A stretch of DNA of 64,000 nucleotides from UBA3210 sp048359995 (GCA_048359995.1 DBGCPK010000017.1:62001-126000); one strand, 5' to 3'. Positions 1-8,485 are shown, counted from the first letter of the stretch. Numbers and translations: made by a program. The notes: generated from the sequence alone by a model not told the origin.

Positions 1-1
1 T

Positions 2-589
2 CGCGGCGCTTCACCGATTCAACAGGCGTTGATTTCAGGAGATCGGATCACGGGAGTTACGATATTGGAAATGACGGCGAAAATGGACGCGGGGAAAATG
101 CTTTATAAAAAGGAAATCGCCGTCGCCGAAGATGAAAATTACACTTCGCTCTATCAAAAGATCGCAAGTTTGGGATTGCAGGCCCTTTTGGAGATGCTTC
201 CCGATTATGTCGCGGGAAAAATCGCGGGAGAAGTTCAAGACGAAAGTTTGGTTTCGACCTGTAAAAAGATTTCCAAAGAAGAAGAACACCTTTCTTTGAA
301 TTATTCGTGCAAGGAGTTTGTCGGATATGTCAAAGGACTTTCCTATTCTCCGGGAGGATACCTCCTTTATGGAACGGAAGTATTCAAAATTCTTCGAGCC
401 GAAATCGTCAACGCGAGAGTCGACGGAGAAGTCGGTCAGGTGGTTTCGATGGATAAAAACGGCATGATTCTGCAATTGAAAGACGGGCAGGTTTCCCTCC
501 TCGAAGTGCAGAGACAAGGTAAAAAAAGGATGAACGCGGCTGATTTTATCAACGGCAACAAGCAGATGTATCGCGCGCTGTTAAAGTAA
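2..589 (+). CDS. fmt: methionyl-tRNA formyltransferase, 3' part
   Basis: C-terminal 195 codons of a protein that starts before the window. It formylates Met-tRNAfMet for translation initiation. The end of the catalytic formyltransferase fold is visible (RGASPIQQALI, then GDRITGVTI, the usual hallmark near the end of that domain). It is followed by the small C-terminal tRNA-binding domain (LSYSPGGYLLY, FKILRAEIV). The reading frame is open from base 2, so the gene is truncated only by the window edge. Its stop overlaps the 3' end of the convergent MocR-type gene by 9 bases. The family assignment is secure from these motifs; nothing can be said about its promoter. Confidence 0.93.
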   Translation, partial: RGASPIQQALISGDRITGVTILEMTAKMDAGKMLYKKEIAVAEDENYTSLYQKIASLGLQALLEMLPDYVAGKIAGEVQDESLVSTCKKISKEEEHLSLNYSCKEFVGYVKGLSYSPGGYLLYGTEVFKILRAEIVNARVDGEVGQVVSMDKNGMILQLKDGQVSLLEVQRQGKKRMNAADFINGNKQMYRALLK

Positions 590-1915
590 GGTTTCAAGGA
601 AATCCGTCAGCGATTTTACAGCAATCTCAATCCGATCTTCCGAGATGGCCGAAAAGAAGAGAATCAAACGAGAATCTTCTTTTTTTTTCGAAAAATCGCC
701 GATAAAATCGATTTTGATTCCCGCTTTTTCCAAGCGCTCTTTCAGTATCGGCAAAGGTAGGGACCGCTTGAAGCGAACCAAAAAAGACAATTCGTTTTCG
801 CGATATGAAAGAAACGGACAGCGATCCAAAACTTTTCGAATGGTTTCCTTTTTTTTCGCATTGATTCTCTTGATCTTACCGATATGGCGGTAGTAATATC
901 CTTCTCTCAGAAAAATGCCGATGAAACCTTGATCGAGCGAAGAAATCCGGGAAGAAGAGTAACGATAGATTTGCCTGTAACGTTTCTCCATTCCGGAGGG
1001 AAGAAGGAGATATCCGATCCGAATCCCCGGCCCGATGGTATGGGTAAATGTGCCGTAATAAAAGACCTTATCGGTATTCAACGAGTAAATCGTGGAAACA
1101 TATCCTTTTCTGGAAATCAAATCGCAATCGAAGTCGTCTTCGAAAATGTAACGACAAGGCGATTGTGCGATGGCTTTTTTTCTTCGACTCGACATTTTAA
1201 CTCCGGTCGGAAATTGATTATAAGGAGTCAAATACACAAGCGAATACGGTTTTTGGGGAACGGCGGCGCCTTCTTCATCCATCGGCAGATAATCGATCGC
1301 GCATTTCCGACTGAAAAAACGAAGAATTCTGTGATAACCCGGATTTTCGATTCCGAGCGATTCCGGCGATATCAGGGAAGCGACGACGGATAAACTTTCT
1401 TCCAGCGAAGAAACGATGACGATGCTCTCGATATCTACCTCGATTCCTTTATTTTCGAGAAGGTAACGGGCGATGGAGGAACGCAATCGGAGATCTCCCT
1501 GATAGGGCGATTTGTTCATCAAAATGTCCGGTTGGTTCATCAGCAGATTGTTGATGATTTTTTTGAATGTGAAAGAGGGAAACGACGCTTGATCGACTTT
1601 GGCGCTGGTGAAATCCCAGCGGTAGGATTTTTCTTTTTCTTCATAGGCGGATTCCTTTTCCGGAGAAGGAGCATACGATTCGGCGACGAAATATCCGGAT
1701 TTTTCACGGCTGTAAATGTATCCTTCCTGCAACAGCAGATCATACCCCGAACAAACCGTGTTTACCGAAACGCCGAGATTTTTCCCGAGCGCGCGTTTGG
1801 AAGGAAGCTTTTCGTCTTTTTGGAGACTTCCTTTCAAAATTCTCTTTTTAATCTCCTTATAGATCGTAAGGTATTTCCGTTCTTCGGGAGAGAAATTGAT
1901 CGTTAAATTTTCCAT
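581..1915 (-). CDS. MocR/PdxR-type GntR regulator lacking the PLP lysine
   Basis: 444 aa. Residues about 10-80 form a winged helix of GntR type (LPSKRALGKNLGVSVNTV). Residues about 100-440 match a class I aminotransferase-like sensor domain (NPGYHR, YLTPYNQFPTG, FEDDFDCD, GPGIRIGYLLLP). MocR proteins normally carry PLP on a lysine in a GTFSK motif; here the motif reads GTFTH (His about 292), so the internal aldimine lysine is missing. The ATG at 1915 is chosen because homology starts at MENLTINFS; upstream codons run into the control region. It is divergent from an ECF S-component gene 81 bp away, the arrangement typical of a vitamin B6 regulator with its transporter. That role is inferred; ligand binding may be altered. 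Confidence 0.8.
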   Translation of the reverse strand: MENLTINFSPEERKYLTIYKEIKKRILKGSLQKDEKLPSKRALGKNLGVSVNTVCSGYDLLLQEGYIYSREKSGYFVAESYAPSPEKESAYEEKEKSYRWDFTSAKVDQASFPSFTFKKIINNLLMNQPDILMNKSPYQGDLRLRSSIARYLLENKGIEVDIESIVIVSSLEESLSVVASLISPESLGIENPGYHRILRFFSRKCAIDYLPMDEEGAAVPQKPYSLVYLTPYNQFPTGVKMSSRRKKAIAQSPCRYIFEDDFDCDLISRKGYVSTIYSLNTDKVFYYGTFTHTIGPGIRIGYLLLPSGMEKRYRQIYRYSSSRISSLDQGFIGIFLREGYYYRHIGKIKRINAKKKETIRKVLDRCPFLSYRENELSFLVRFKRSLPLPILKERLEKAGIKIDFIGDFSKKKEDSRLILFFSAISEDRIEIAVKSLTDFLETLL

Positions 1916-1916
1916 C

Positions 1917-1959
1917 TGATACCTAAAATTATTTCTAAATTGGTAGTTAAATAGTATCA
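1917..1959. promoter_or_regulatory. putative operator in divergent intergenic region
   Basis: The gap between the MocR-type gene and the ECF S-component gene holds an inverted pair TGATAC (1917-1922) and GTATCA (1954-1959). Nested inside is TACC (1920-1923) and GGTA (1942-1945), flanking AT-rich half repeats CTAAAATTATTT and CTAAATTGG. MocR regulators typically bind paired sites in such divergent gaps. Binding is inferred only from position and symmetry. Confidence 0.45.
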
Positions 1960-1996
1960 CATCGATTCAATAATATATAGAGGGAGATGAAAAATA

Positions 1997-2782
1997 ATGA
2001 AAAAAACGAATTCTCGCGAGATGCTCTACCGAATGATCGAGGTGGCTTTGTTTTCTTCGCTTTGCTTTCTGGGAACGTATATCTCGATTCCTTTCGGAAT
2101 CAGCAAAGTGCATCTGGGAAACTTTATCTGTATTCTTGCCGGATTTCTTTTAGGAGGTTGGGTCGGAGGTCTTTCCGGCGCAATAGGGATGGGTTTGAAC
2201 GATCTGGTTTCTTCTTACGGACCGGATACGATTATAAGGACGGTTATCGTCAAGTTTATCGTAGGTTTTCTGGCCGGCGTTTTGCTTCGCCTTTGTCTGA
2301 AAAAGAAAGTATGGAAAGGGTTCTTCGTCATATCCGAAGGAGCATTTTTCGGAGGTTTTGTCGCACTGCTGTCGCTTTATTGCGTCTACGGCGACTCTTT
2401 TGAGATATTCGGAAGAACATTCGGCAATTCGCTGTTTCTCGTCGTTTGTCTCGGCATTTTCTCCGTCTTGAATTTGATCGCGCTGATCTTATCGTTTATC
2501 GTGAGACAGGATCGGAAATGGATTCTTTTATGCGCGTCTTTAGTGACTACCATCAATGTTCTTTTGGAGTTTCTTTTGAAAATACCGTTTAAAATGCTGA
2601 TGGCGGCGATGAATTTCGAACAGGCGACGGCTTATGCGATTACCAGCCTTCCCAGCGCGTTGATGACGGCTATCGTTACCACGATTCTGATCACGTTGGC
2701 GTTTTATCCGATTTATCTCGCCACTCGGAGATTCAACCGATTCGACGATTTGCATTTTGGGCTGGAAGAGCCTAAAATTTAG
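1997..2782 (+). CDS. ECF transporter S component (possible vitamin B6 uptake)
   Basis: 261 aa, very hydrophobic with about six membrane segments. The N-terminal part has S-component character: a basic start, MIEVALFSSLCFLGTYISIPFG, then HLGNFICILAGFLLGGWVGGLSGAIGMGLNDL. Such proteins bind a vitamin in the membrane and use a shared EcfAAT module encoded elsewhere. A start at 1997 is supported by AGGGAG at 1981-1986; an ATG at 1987 is out of frame. Divergence from a MocR/PdxR-type regulator points to pyridoxine or pyridoxal as substrate, but this is genome-context inference. No energising subunits are in the window. Confidence 0.75.
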   Translation: MKKTNSREMLYRMIEVALFSSLCFLGTYISIPFGISKVHLGNFICILAGFLLGGWVGGLSGAIGMGLNDLVSSYGPDTIIRTVIVKFIVGFLAGVLLRLCLKKKVWKGFFVISEGAFFGGFVALLSLYCVYGDSFEIFGRTFGNSLFLVVCLGIFSVLNLIALILSFIVRQDRKWILLCASLVTTINVLLEFLLKIPFKMLMAAMNFEQATAYAITSLPSALMTAIVTTILITLAFYPIYLATRRFNRFDDLHFGLEEPKI

Positions 2783-2873
2783 ATTTTTACCCATTTCTTC
2801 TAAAATTGGGCTAAAATAGCCTATTCTTCGCCGTGAAGGCATACAATAAAGTGTAAGACACCTCTAGGACACG

Positions 2874-2899
2874 GCAAGGCCTCTCGGCCTTGCTTTTTT
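2874..2899 (+). terminator. Rho-independent terminator
   Basis: Perfect 8 bp stem GCAAGGCC/GGCCTTGC with TCTC loop, followed by six T. It lies 91 bases after the ECF S-component stop; the intervening stretch also has a small GGCT/AGCC hairpin near 2809-2821. It ends the ECF transcript or a short RNA from this gap. Confidence 0.85.
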
Positions 2900-2935
2900 G
2901 AATCGAGCAACATTCGGGGAAATAATGCGAATTTG

Positions 2936-2964
2936 TTGTGTTGCGATGCGATAAAGGTTAAAAT
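2936..2964 (+). promoter_or_regulatory. sigma-A promoter of the Na/Pi symporter gene
   Basis: TTGTGT (2936-2941), 17-base spacer, TAAAAT (2959-2964), placing the start of transcription about 20 bases before the coding start at 2993. Confidence 0.65.
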
Positions 2965-2992
2965 AAAACCAAATGTAAGTGTGAGGGGCATT

Positions 2993-4657
2993 ATGGGAAT
3001 TTTTCAATATCTGTTGATTCTTCTAACCGGATGCGGAATCTTTATTGCCGGAATGAATATGCTCAGCGGCGGGTTGGAAAAAACGACGGGCCCCGGACTG
3101 AAAAGATTGATGGGGAAAATCAGCGACAATCGTTTCGTCGGCGTCGGAATCGGACTGAGTGTTACGGCATTCGTGCAGAGTTCGTCGGCGACGACGGTGA
3201 TGACGATCGGGTTTGTCAACGCCGGTGTGATGAACCTTTTTCAGGCCACATCGATCATCATGGGATCGAATATCGGTACGACGATCACGGGACTGATCGT
3301 TTCACTATCGGCTTTCGATGTCACATTGTATGCTTCTTTTTTGACATTTATCGGGGTAGTGATGATGTTTTTCAAAAAAGAGATCGTGAAAAATATCGGG
3401 AGCGTTCTTTGCGGTTTAGGGTTGCTTTTCGTCGGTTTGGAAACGATGGGCGGCGCGTTTGACAATGCGGAGATTAAGAATTTTTTCGAAAAACTCTTTG
3501 CTTCGATCGATTTTCCTCTGCTTCTCATTCTTTTGGGAATGCTCTTTACCGCGCTTCTGCAGAGTTCTTCGGCGATGACCGGACTTATCATCATTATGGT
3601 CGGAAAAGGCGCGCTTTCGGTTTCGAATGCGTTGTTTATCGTTCTCGGATCGAATATCGGCACTTGCGTTACGGCTTTGCTGGCATCGATAGGAACGGAA
3701 ACCAACGCCAAACGGACGGCATTTATCCATTTGCTTTTCAATGTGATCGGAACGGTGGTCTTTACGATCGTTCTTCTTCCGTTGTCCGATTCGGTTTCCA
3801 AGATGCTTGAAGCCGTTTTCCACAATCCTCAGATGGAAATCGCGGGATTTCATCTCCTTTTCAATACGACAACTACCTTGCTGTTATTGCCGTTTGTCAA
3901 ACCTTTGGTCAGGCTTTCGACGATCGTCGTCAAAGATAAGAAGAAATCGGAAGAGAAATTTCATCTTCGCTTTATCGATCATCGCCTGCTTTCGACTCCC
4001 GCGGTCGCTTTGATGCAGGTCAAAAGGGAAGTCGAGTTCATGGCGGGATTGGCTCAGACCAATTTGGAAAAGTCGATTTCAGAGCTGATAGAACAAAAAA
4101 ATTTATACGGGAAAGAGATTGTAAATACAGAGGAAGAGGTTGACTTTATTAACAATCAACTCACTAAATTTCTCATCGAATTGTCCCCTTTGATGGATCA
4201 GCATCAGGAAAAAGAAGTAGGATCTTATTTTCATGTCGTCAACGATATCGAACGAATCGGCGACCACGCTTTGAATTTCTTTGAGTTGAGTCAAAGAATG
4301 AAAAAGGAAGAATTGATCTTTTCGGAAGATGCGATGGAAGAATTAAAAGAGATGTATGGAAAAATACAATCGATGTTTTTGATCGCTTTGGGCGTATTTG
4401 ACGATGGAAACGAGCAGCATTTAACGGAATTGAATCATTTGGAAGATGAGGTGGACGAGTTGAAGAATTATCTTACTTCCAGACATTATATGCGTTTATC
4501 GATGGGAAATTGCCGCATGGAATTAAGCGCCTATTTCTACTCCCTGGTTTCGGGATTGGAAAGGATCGGCGATCATCTCGTCAACATCGGTTACAGTATC
4601 GTCAATCCGACCGGCTCTCAAAATCAGACGAAGCTTTCGGATTCTTCCGAAAAATAA
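2993..4657 (+). CDS. Na/Pi-cotransporter family protein with PhoU-like tail
   Basis: 554 aa. Two inverted Na/Pi cotransport repeats occupy residues about 1-330. Each has the signature QSSSA (AFVQSSSATTVM and ALLQSSSAMTGL) and a GSNIGT motif (IMGSNIGTTITG and VLGSNIGTCVTA). A cytoplasmic helical PhoU-like region follows at about 350-540, with two copies of the metal-site pattern (IERIGDHALN and LERIGDHLVN). It is expected to import phosphate with sodium or to sense phosphate at the membrane. GTG and ATG codons further upstream lie inside the promoter; the chosen ATG has GAGGGG 6 bases before it. It is monocistronic, between its own promoter and a bidirectional terminator. Confidence 0.9.
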   Translation: MGIFQYLLILLTGCGIFIAGMNMLSGGLEKTTGPGLKRLMGKISDNRFVGVGIGLSVTAFVQSSSATTVMTIGFVNAGVMNLFQATSIIMGSNIGTTITGLIVSLSAFDVTLYASFLTFIGVVMMFFKKEIVKNIGSVLCGLGLLFVGLETMGGAFDNAEIKNFFEKLFASIDFPLLLILLGMLFTALLQSSSAMTGLIIIMVGKGALSVSNALFIVLGSNIGTCVTALLASIGTETNAKRTAFIHLLFNVIGTVVFTIVLLPLSDSVSKMLEAVFHNPQMEIAGFHLLFNTTTTLLLLPFVKPLVRLSTIVVKDKKKSEEKFHLRFIDHRLLSTPAVALMQVKREVEFMAGLAQTNLEKSISELIEQKNLYGKEIVNTEEEVDFINNQLTKFLIELSPLMDQHQEKEVGSYFHVVNDIERIGDHALNFFELSQRMKKEELIFSEDAMEELKEMYGKIQSMFLIALGVFDDGNEQHLTELNHLEDEVDELKNYLTSRHYMRLSMGNCRMELSAYFYSLVSGLERIGDHLVNIGYSIVNPTGSQNQTKLSDSSEK

Positions 4658-4766
4658 TAGCGGAAAATTTTGCGCGGAATATTGGATTGGAAACAAGGCT
4701 TATGAATTTACTGCGAACGCGGGCAGTCACTGAATAATATTTTCATATGGTTTCTTTTTCATAAAA

Positions 4767-4798
4767 AGGTTCGACTGCATCGCATCGAACCTATTTTT
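4767..4798. terminator. bidirectional terminator
   Basis: 8 bp stem AGGTTCGA/TCGAACCT with A-rich 5' and T-rich 3' flanks, between the convergent Na/Pi symporter gene and the TfoX-like gene. Confidence 0.8.
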
Positions 4799-4831
4799 CC
4801 TTGATGGCAAGGGCGATATATTTTTAATACG

Positions 4832-4864
4832 AATGCACACCCTTGCAAGATAATGCACACCCCT
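4832..4864. repeat. short direct repeat AATGCACACCC
   Basis: AATGCACACCC occurs at 4832-4842 and again at 4852-4862, 20 bases apart, between the terminator and the 3' end of the TfoX-like gene. Its function is unknown. Confidence 0.5.
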
Positions 4865-4876
4865 ATAAATTGAAAT

Positions 4877-5194
4877 TTATCGCTTTTTAATTTTCGGCGT
4901 CGGCAACTCGTCAAACATCGCATTAAACAGCCCTGCCAAATATTCTTTGTCGTCTACGTTATCCACAAGCAGCATTTCTTTTGCGCCTTCATACGGTAAA
5001 GAGTATTTCGCTTGGGGCATATAAGAGATTGAGGTTTTTACGGGCTTTACAAGCAATCTGTCATCATAAATTCCGCCGATAAGTTTACCGCGATAGTAGA
5101 TAAGAAATTCACCCATCATAGGCTTATAGGTTATTTCGGTCAAGTCCGATAATTGCTCCAAAACGAAATTCAAATATTCTTTATTAGATGGCAT
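4877..5194 (-). CDS. TfoX N-terminal domain protein
   Basis: 105 aa, the length of a lone TfoX/Sxy N-terminal domain. The conserved core is visible: YKPMMGEFLIYYRGKLIGG, then DDRLLVKP, then the MPQAKYSLPYEG segment. A basic tail (TPKIKKR) closes the protein. Proteins of this size are common in Bacillota and are not shown to act in competence; the C-terminal helix-hairpin domain of proteobacterial TfoX is absent. The start has GCGGAGG upstream. A good promoter is at 5250-5278. It is monocistronic and ends at the shared terminator near 4780. Confidence 0.8.
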   Translation of the reverse strand: MPSNKEYLNFVLEQLSDLTEITYKPMMGEFLIYYRGKLIGGIYDDRLLVKPVKTSISYMPQAKYSLPYEGAKEMLLVDNVDDKEYLAGLFNAMFDELPTPKIKKR

Positions 5195-5249
5195 AAATCC
5201 TCCGCTAAATTACTGTTTATCTTTCTGTTGCTAATTACAACTCGCAAAT

Positions 5250-5278
5250 ATTATACTACAAAATTCGTAAAAACGCAA
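5250..5278 (-). promoter_or_regulatory. promoter of the TfoX-like gene
   Basis: Read on the minus strand: TTGCGT, 17-base spacer, TATAAT. Confidence 0.7.
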
Positions 5279-5328
5279 AAAAAGAAACCCTACTCAAAAA
5301 CTTCAATCTTTATTTCTATTACAATTTT

Positions 5329-5370
5329 AAAAAAAGGTATTGATACACAGTAATTGTGTCATCAATACCT
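5329..5370 (-). terminator. terminator of the four-tRNA operon
   Basis: Minus strand: long stem AGGTATTGAT...ATCAATACCT continuing into ACACA/TGTGT, followed by seven T. It lies 12 bases after the CCA end of tRNA-Ala. Confidence 0.9.
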
Positions 5371-5381
5371 ATGTTTACTTA

Positions 5382-5457
5382 TGGTGGAGCTGAAGAGGAT
5401 CGAACTCTCTACCTCCTGAATGCAAATCAGGCGCTCTCCCAAGTGAGCTACAGCCCC
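5382..5457 (-). tRNA. tRNA-Ala (anticodon TGC)
   Basis: 76 nt with encoded CCA. Acceptor GGGGCTG pairs with CAGCTCC, followed by discriminator A. The anticodon loop reads TTTGCAT within stem CTGAT/ATTCAG. It is last in a minus-strand operon of four tRNAs. Confidence 0.97.
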
Positions 5458-5506
5458 GAGGTGTATAGAAACAACGGAGAGTATCCTCTCCGAAGGAATC
5501 GGCAAA

Positions 5507-5583
5507 TGGTCGGGAAAACAGGATTTGAACCTGCGACCCTCTGTTCCCAAAACAGATGCACTACCAAGCTGTGCTATTTCCCG
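5507..5583 (-). tRNA. tRNA-Pro (anticodon TGG)
   Basis: 77 nt with encoded CCA. Acceptor CGGGAAA/TTTCCCG, discriminator A, anticodon loop TTTGGGA, T loop TTCAAAT. Third in the tRNA operon; a second tRNA-Pro (CGG) lies at 18034. Confidence 0.97.
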
Positions 5584-5588
5584 TTGAA

Positions 5589-5665
5589 TGGCGCGCTAAG
5601 CAAGAATCGAACTCGCAACCTCCAGATTCGTAGTCTGACACTCTATCCAGTTGAGCTATTAGCGC
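5589..5665 (-). tRNA. tRNA-Arg (anticodon ACG)
   Basis: 77 nt with encoded CCA. Acceptor GCGCTAA/TTAGCGC, discriminator G, anticodon loop CTACGAA. The A34 would be converted to inosine by TadA. Second in the operon. Confidence 0.97.
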
Positions 5666-5737
5666 GTTTTTCCTCTATAATATACACCTGAAAATGCGCG
5701 AATTCAAGAAAATCGACTTGAATTCCGATTTCCGGAA

Positions 5738-5812
5738 TGGAGGTTCCTGTCGGATTCGAACCAACGGTCATTGAGTTGCAGTCAATTGCCTTGCCAACTT
5801 GGCTAAGGAACC
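5738..5812 (-). tRNA. tRNA-Cys (anticodon GCA)
   Basis: 75 nt with encoded CCA. Acceptor GGTTCCT/AGGAACC, discriminator T, anticodon loop CTGCAAC. First gene of the tRNA operon, 18 bases downstream of its promoter -10. Confidence 0.97.
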
Positions 5813-5830
5813 AGATCATTCGCGTTATTC

Positions 5831-5859
5831 ATCATATCAAAGTAGCCGTTGAAATGCAA
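5831..5859 (-). promoter_or_regulatory. promoter of the tRNA operon
   Basis: Minus strand: TTGCAT, 17-base spacer, TATGAT, then tRNA-Cys. Confidence 0.8.
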
Positions 5860-5999
5860 TTGTTATTTGAAAAAATACAACAATCTCCGACTGCTTTGAG
5901 ATACTTATTTTATGCAGAAAGAAGAGGAAATGTGCCAATCGAACGCAAAAGGTTTAAATTTTAGTGGGGATCGAATAAAATGTTCGAGGTGAAAGAAAA

Positions 6000-7859
6000 A
6001 TGAAGACGATTTTGACCGTTCAGAATATGTATTTCTCGTTTCCGACGGAAAGATTGTTTTGCGATGTCACTTTTTCCGTTTACGCCAAAGACCGCGTCGC
6101 CATCATCGGTGCAAACGGGACAGGCAAAACTACGCTGGTCAAATTGATTTTAAATCGCGAAATTCCGGATAAGGGGATGGTCGCATTGTCCAAAGGAGTC
6201 AGTATCGGCTATCTTTCGCAAGAGGTAATCCAAAACGAAGAAAATACGCTTTATCAGGAGGCACTTCTCGTCTTTGAACCCTTGATCCGATTAGAAAAAG
6301 AACTGGAAGATATGGAGAAAGCGATCGCATCTCAACCGGACGACGTCCGCCTGATGGAAGAATACGGAAAAAAGCAGCATTTTTTTCAAATCCGCGGCGG
6401 ATACGATTATCCTTATCTCATCGAAATGTTTTTGACGAAATTCGGATTTCGAAAAGAGGAATTCGACCGGAAAATCAGCACTTTTTCCGGCGGGGAAAAA
6501 ACGAAGATGAGTTTTGCGAAACTCCTTTTGATGAAACCGGAATTGCTGATTCTCGACGAACCGACCAATCACTTGGATTTATCCACCGTTGAATGGCTGG
6601 AAGATTATCTGAAAAACTATGACGGAACTTTGATTTTCGTTTCCCACGACCGCTATTTTATCAACAAGCTCGCCGATAAAATCTTCGAGATCGACGATTA
6701 TCGCGTGAACGAATACAAAGGAAATTATGATTTTTATGTCATGGAGAAGAGAATTCGATATGAGCAGCAATTGAAAGCGTATCATCAGCAACAGAAAGAG
6801 ATTGCTAAGATGAAACGGTTTATCGAGTTTTATATGCCGAAACCGCGTTTCGTTTCTCGCGCGAAAGACCGACTCAACAAGCTGAATCGACTGAAAATCA
6901 TCGAAAAACCGACAGAAGAAAAGACGATGAAGATATCTTTCAAAGGCGATTCGATGCTCGGAAAGAAGATGTTCGGATTCGAAGATATGGCAATCGGATA
7001 CGATCCCGATCACCCTTTGATCGTTCATATTAACGCTTTGGTTATGGGCAAAGATCGGTTGGCAATTATGGGCGATAACGGCACCGGAAAAACGACGATA
7101 TTAAAGTGCATTTTAGGAGAGATCCAGCCGTTGGAAGGCAAAATCCTCCGCTATCGTGATTGCAATATCGGCTATGTTGATCAGCATCATTTCGATATCA
7201 AAGGGGAGAAAACCTTGGTTGAATATATGACGGATCTTTTTCCGTCGATGGGAGAAAAAGCCGTCTGCAACCATTTGGGCAGATTTAATTTTTCCGACGA
7301 TGACTTTTACAAAACGCCCGATATGCTTTCCGGAGGAGAGAAAATGCGTCTGCTTTTGGCAAAAATTATCTTGAACGATTACGATCTCCTCTTGCTAGAT
7401 GAACCGACCAATCATCTGGATATGATTACTAAGCAAGCGCTGATCCGCGCTTTGGATGATTATGAAGGTACGATCATTTTCGTTTCGCACGATCGCCATT
7501 TTGTAGACGAAATGGCGAATAAAATTCTCTATTTTTGCGATGGAAAAGCGTATTTTCACGAAGGAAATTATCAGGATTTCAAAGAAAAAGAGCAGGAACT
7601 CTTTTCTTTTGAACCTGTAGAAAAAAGGAATTTTATTGAGGAAAAGAAAATTGAAAAAAGAGAAAAAAAACCGATTTCGACAGGAAAATTGGAAATTCAA
7701 ATTTCTCAGATCGAAAAAGAGATTGCCGAATTGAAAAAATCGCAATTCAATGAAGAGGTTTATTCCGATAGAGAAAAATCGGAAGAGGTCGAAAGAAAGA
7801 TCGAAAAACTGGAAGAGAAGTTGGCCGCATTAAGCGAGGAATATCTGGAAAGAATGTAA
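6000..7859 (+). CDS. ABC-F family ATPase (Uup/YdiF type)
   Basis: 619 aa soluble protein with two ABC cassettes. Cassette 1: Walker A GANGTGKTT (about 38-46), signature FSGGEKTKMS (about 165), Walker B LLILDEPTNHLDL. Cassette 2: GDNGTGKTT (about 359), LSGGEKMRL, LLLLDEPTNHLDM. They are joined by a basic coiled linker (about 240-310) that in this family reaches the ribosomal peptidyl-transferase centre. The C-terminal extension, about 540-619, is a charged coiled coil as in Uup/YdiF. ABC-F proteins act on the ribosome, either as housekeeping translation factors or as antibiotic protection; the sequence alone does not decide. The start has GAGGTGA 8 bases upstream. Confidence 0.9.
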   Translation: MKTILTVQNMYFSFPTERLFCDVTFSVYAKDRVAIIGANGTGKTTLVKLILNREIPDKGMVALSKGVSIGYLSQEVIQNEENTLYQEALLVFEPLIRLEKELEDMEKAIASQPDDVRLMEEYGKKQHFFQIRGGYDYPYLIEMFLTKFGFRKEEFDRKISTFSGGEKTKMSFAKLLLMKPELLILDEPTNHLDLSTVEWLEDYLKNYDGTLIFVSHDRYFINKLADKIFEIDDYRVNEYKGNYDFYVMEKRIRYEQQLKAYHQQQKEIAKMKRFIEFYMPKPRFVSRAKDRLNKLNRLKIIEKPTEEKTMKISFKGDSMLGKKMFGFEDMAIGYDPDHPLIVHINALVMGKDRLAIMGDNGTGKTTILKCILGEIQPLEGKILRYRDCNIGYVDQHHFDIKGEKTLVEYMTDLFPSMGEKAVCNHLGRFNFSDDDFYKTPDMLSGGEKMRLLLAKIILNDYDLLLLDEPTNHLDMITKQALIRALDDYEGTIIFVSHDRHFVDEMANKILYFCDGKAYFHEGNYQDFKEKEQELFSFEPVEKRNFIEEKKIEKREKKPISTGKLEIQISQIEKEIAELKKSQFNEEVYSDREKSEEVERKIEKLEEKLAALSEEYLERM

Positions 7860-7865
7860 AAATTC

Positions 7866-7894
7866 TTGATAATGAATTGCTTTGATGATAAGAT
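7866..7894 (+). promoter_or_regulatory. promoter of yqeY-tRNA-Trp
   Basis: TTGATA (7866-7871), 17-base spacer, TAAGAT (7889-7894), immediately after the ABC-F stop. Confidence 0.75.
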
Positions 7895-7920
7895 AACTAA
7901 TGCTTTCGGAGGTAATTCCT

Positions 7921-8346
7921 ATGTTGATCGACGAGATTAAAAAAGCGAAAATGACGGCGATGAAAGAGAAAGACAACGCTGCCAGAGCGATTTACGATAT
8001 CGTAGTCAATAAATATCTTCTCTTGTCCATTTCAAAGCGCGAAGAGGGCAAGGAAGTTACTGACACCGATATGGTTCAGATTATCGTCAAAACTCTGAAA
8101 GAACTTGCCGATGAAAAAGACGGATATGTCAAGACCGGAAGAACGGAGAGCGTCGAAGCTATCAGCCATCAAGAAGATGTTTTGAAAAAATATCTGCCTA
8201 CGATGTTGAGTGAGGCGGAGATTCGCGCGGAAATTCAAAAGCTTCCGGATCAGTCGCTGCCGACGATTATGAAACATTTTAAAGTCAATTTTCAAGGCAA
8301 AGTCGATATGGCTTTGGTCAGTAAAATCGCCAAATCGATCAGTTAG
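7921..8346 (+). CDS. yqeY: GatB/YqeY domain protein
   Basis: 141 aa, the normal size for the YqeY family, whose fold matches the tail domain of amidotransferase GatB and may bind tRNA. Typical features are the start MLIDEIKKAKMTAMKEKD, the central RTESVEAISHQEDVLKKYLP segment and the helical end FQGKVDMALVSKIAKSI. The ATG at 7921 is preceded by GGAGG; an in-frame ATG at 7900 precedes the ribosome-binding site and is rejected. Its TAG stop (8344-8346) overlaps the first two bases of tRNA-Trp, so both are probably made as one transcript from the promoter at 7866. Confidence 0.9.
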   Translation: MLIDEIKKAKMTAMKEKDNAARAIYDIVVNKYLLLSISKREEGKEVTDTDMVQIIVKTLKELADEKDGYVKTGRTESVEAISHQEDVLKKYLPTMLSEAEIRAEIQKLPDQSLPTIMKHFKVNFQGKVDMALVSKIAKSIS

Positions 8347-8418
8347 GGGTATAGTTAAATGGTATAGCAACGGTCTCCAAAACCGTTATTGCGGGTTCGA
8401 TTCCTGCTACCCCTGCCA
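8345..8418 (+). tRNA. tRNA-Trp (anticodon CCA)
   Basis: 74 nt with encoded CCA. Acceptor AGGGGTA/TACCCCT, discriminator G, anticodon loop CTCCAAA. Its first bases lie inside the yqeY stop codon. The AT-rich island begins right behind its terminator, as expected if its 3' end served as an attachment site. Confidence 0.96.
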
Positions 8419-8431
8419 TTCAAAAAAACCA

Positions 8432-8460
8432 AAAGAATACCAGTTGGTGTTCTTTTTTTT
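8432..8460 (+). terminator. terminator of yqeY-tRNA-Trp
   Basis: 11 bp stem AAAGAATACCA/TGGTGTTCTTT (one T-G pair) followed by eight T. Confidence 0.85.
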
Positions 8461-8485
8461 ATCGCTTGAAACTGCACCGTATCAA

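Noticed and set aside
5356..5964. Open frames across the tRNA cluster
   Set aside because: They run through four well-formed tRNA genes on the other strand.
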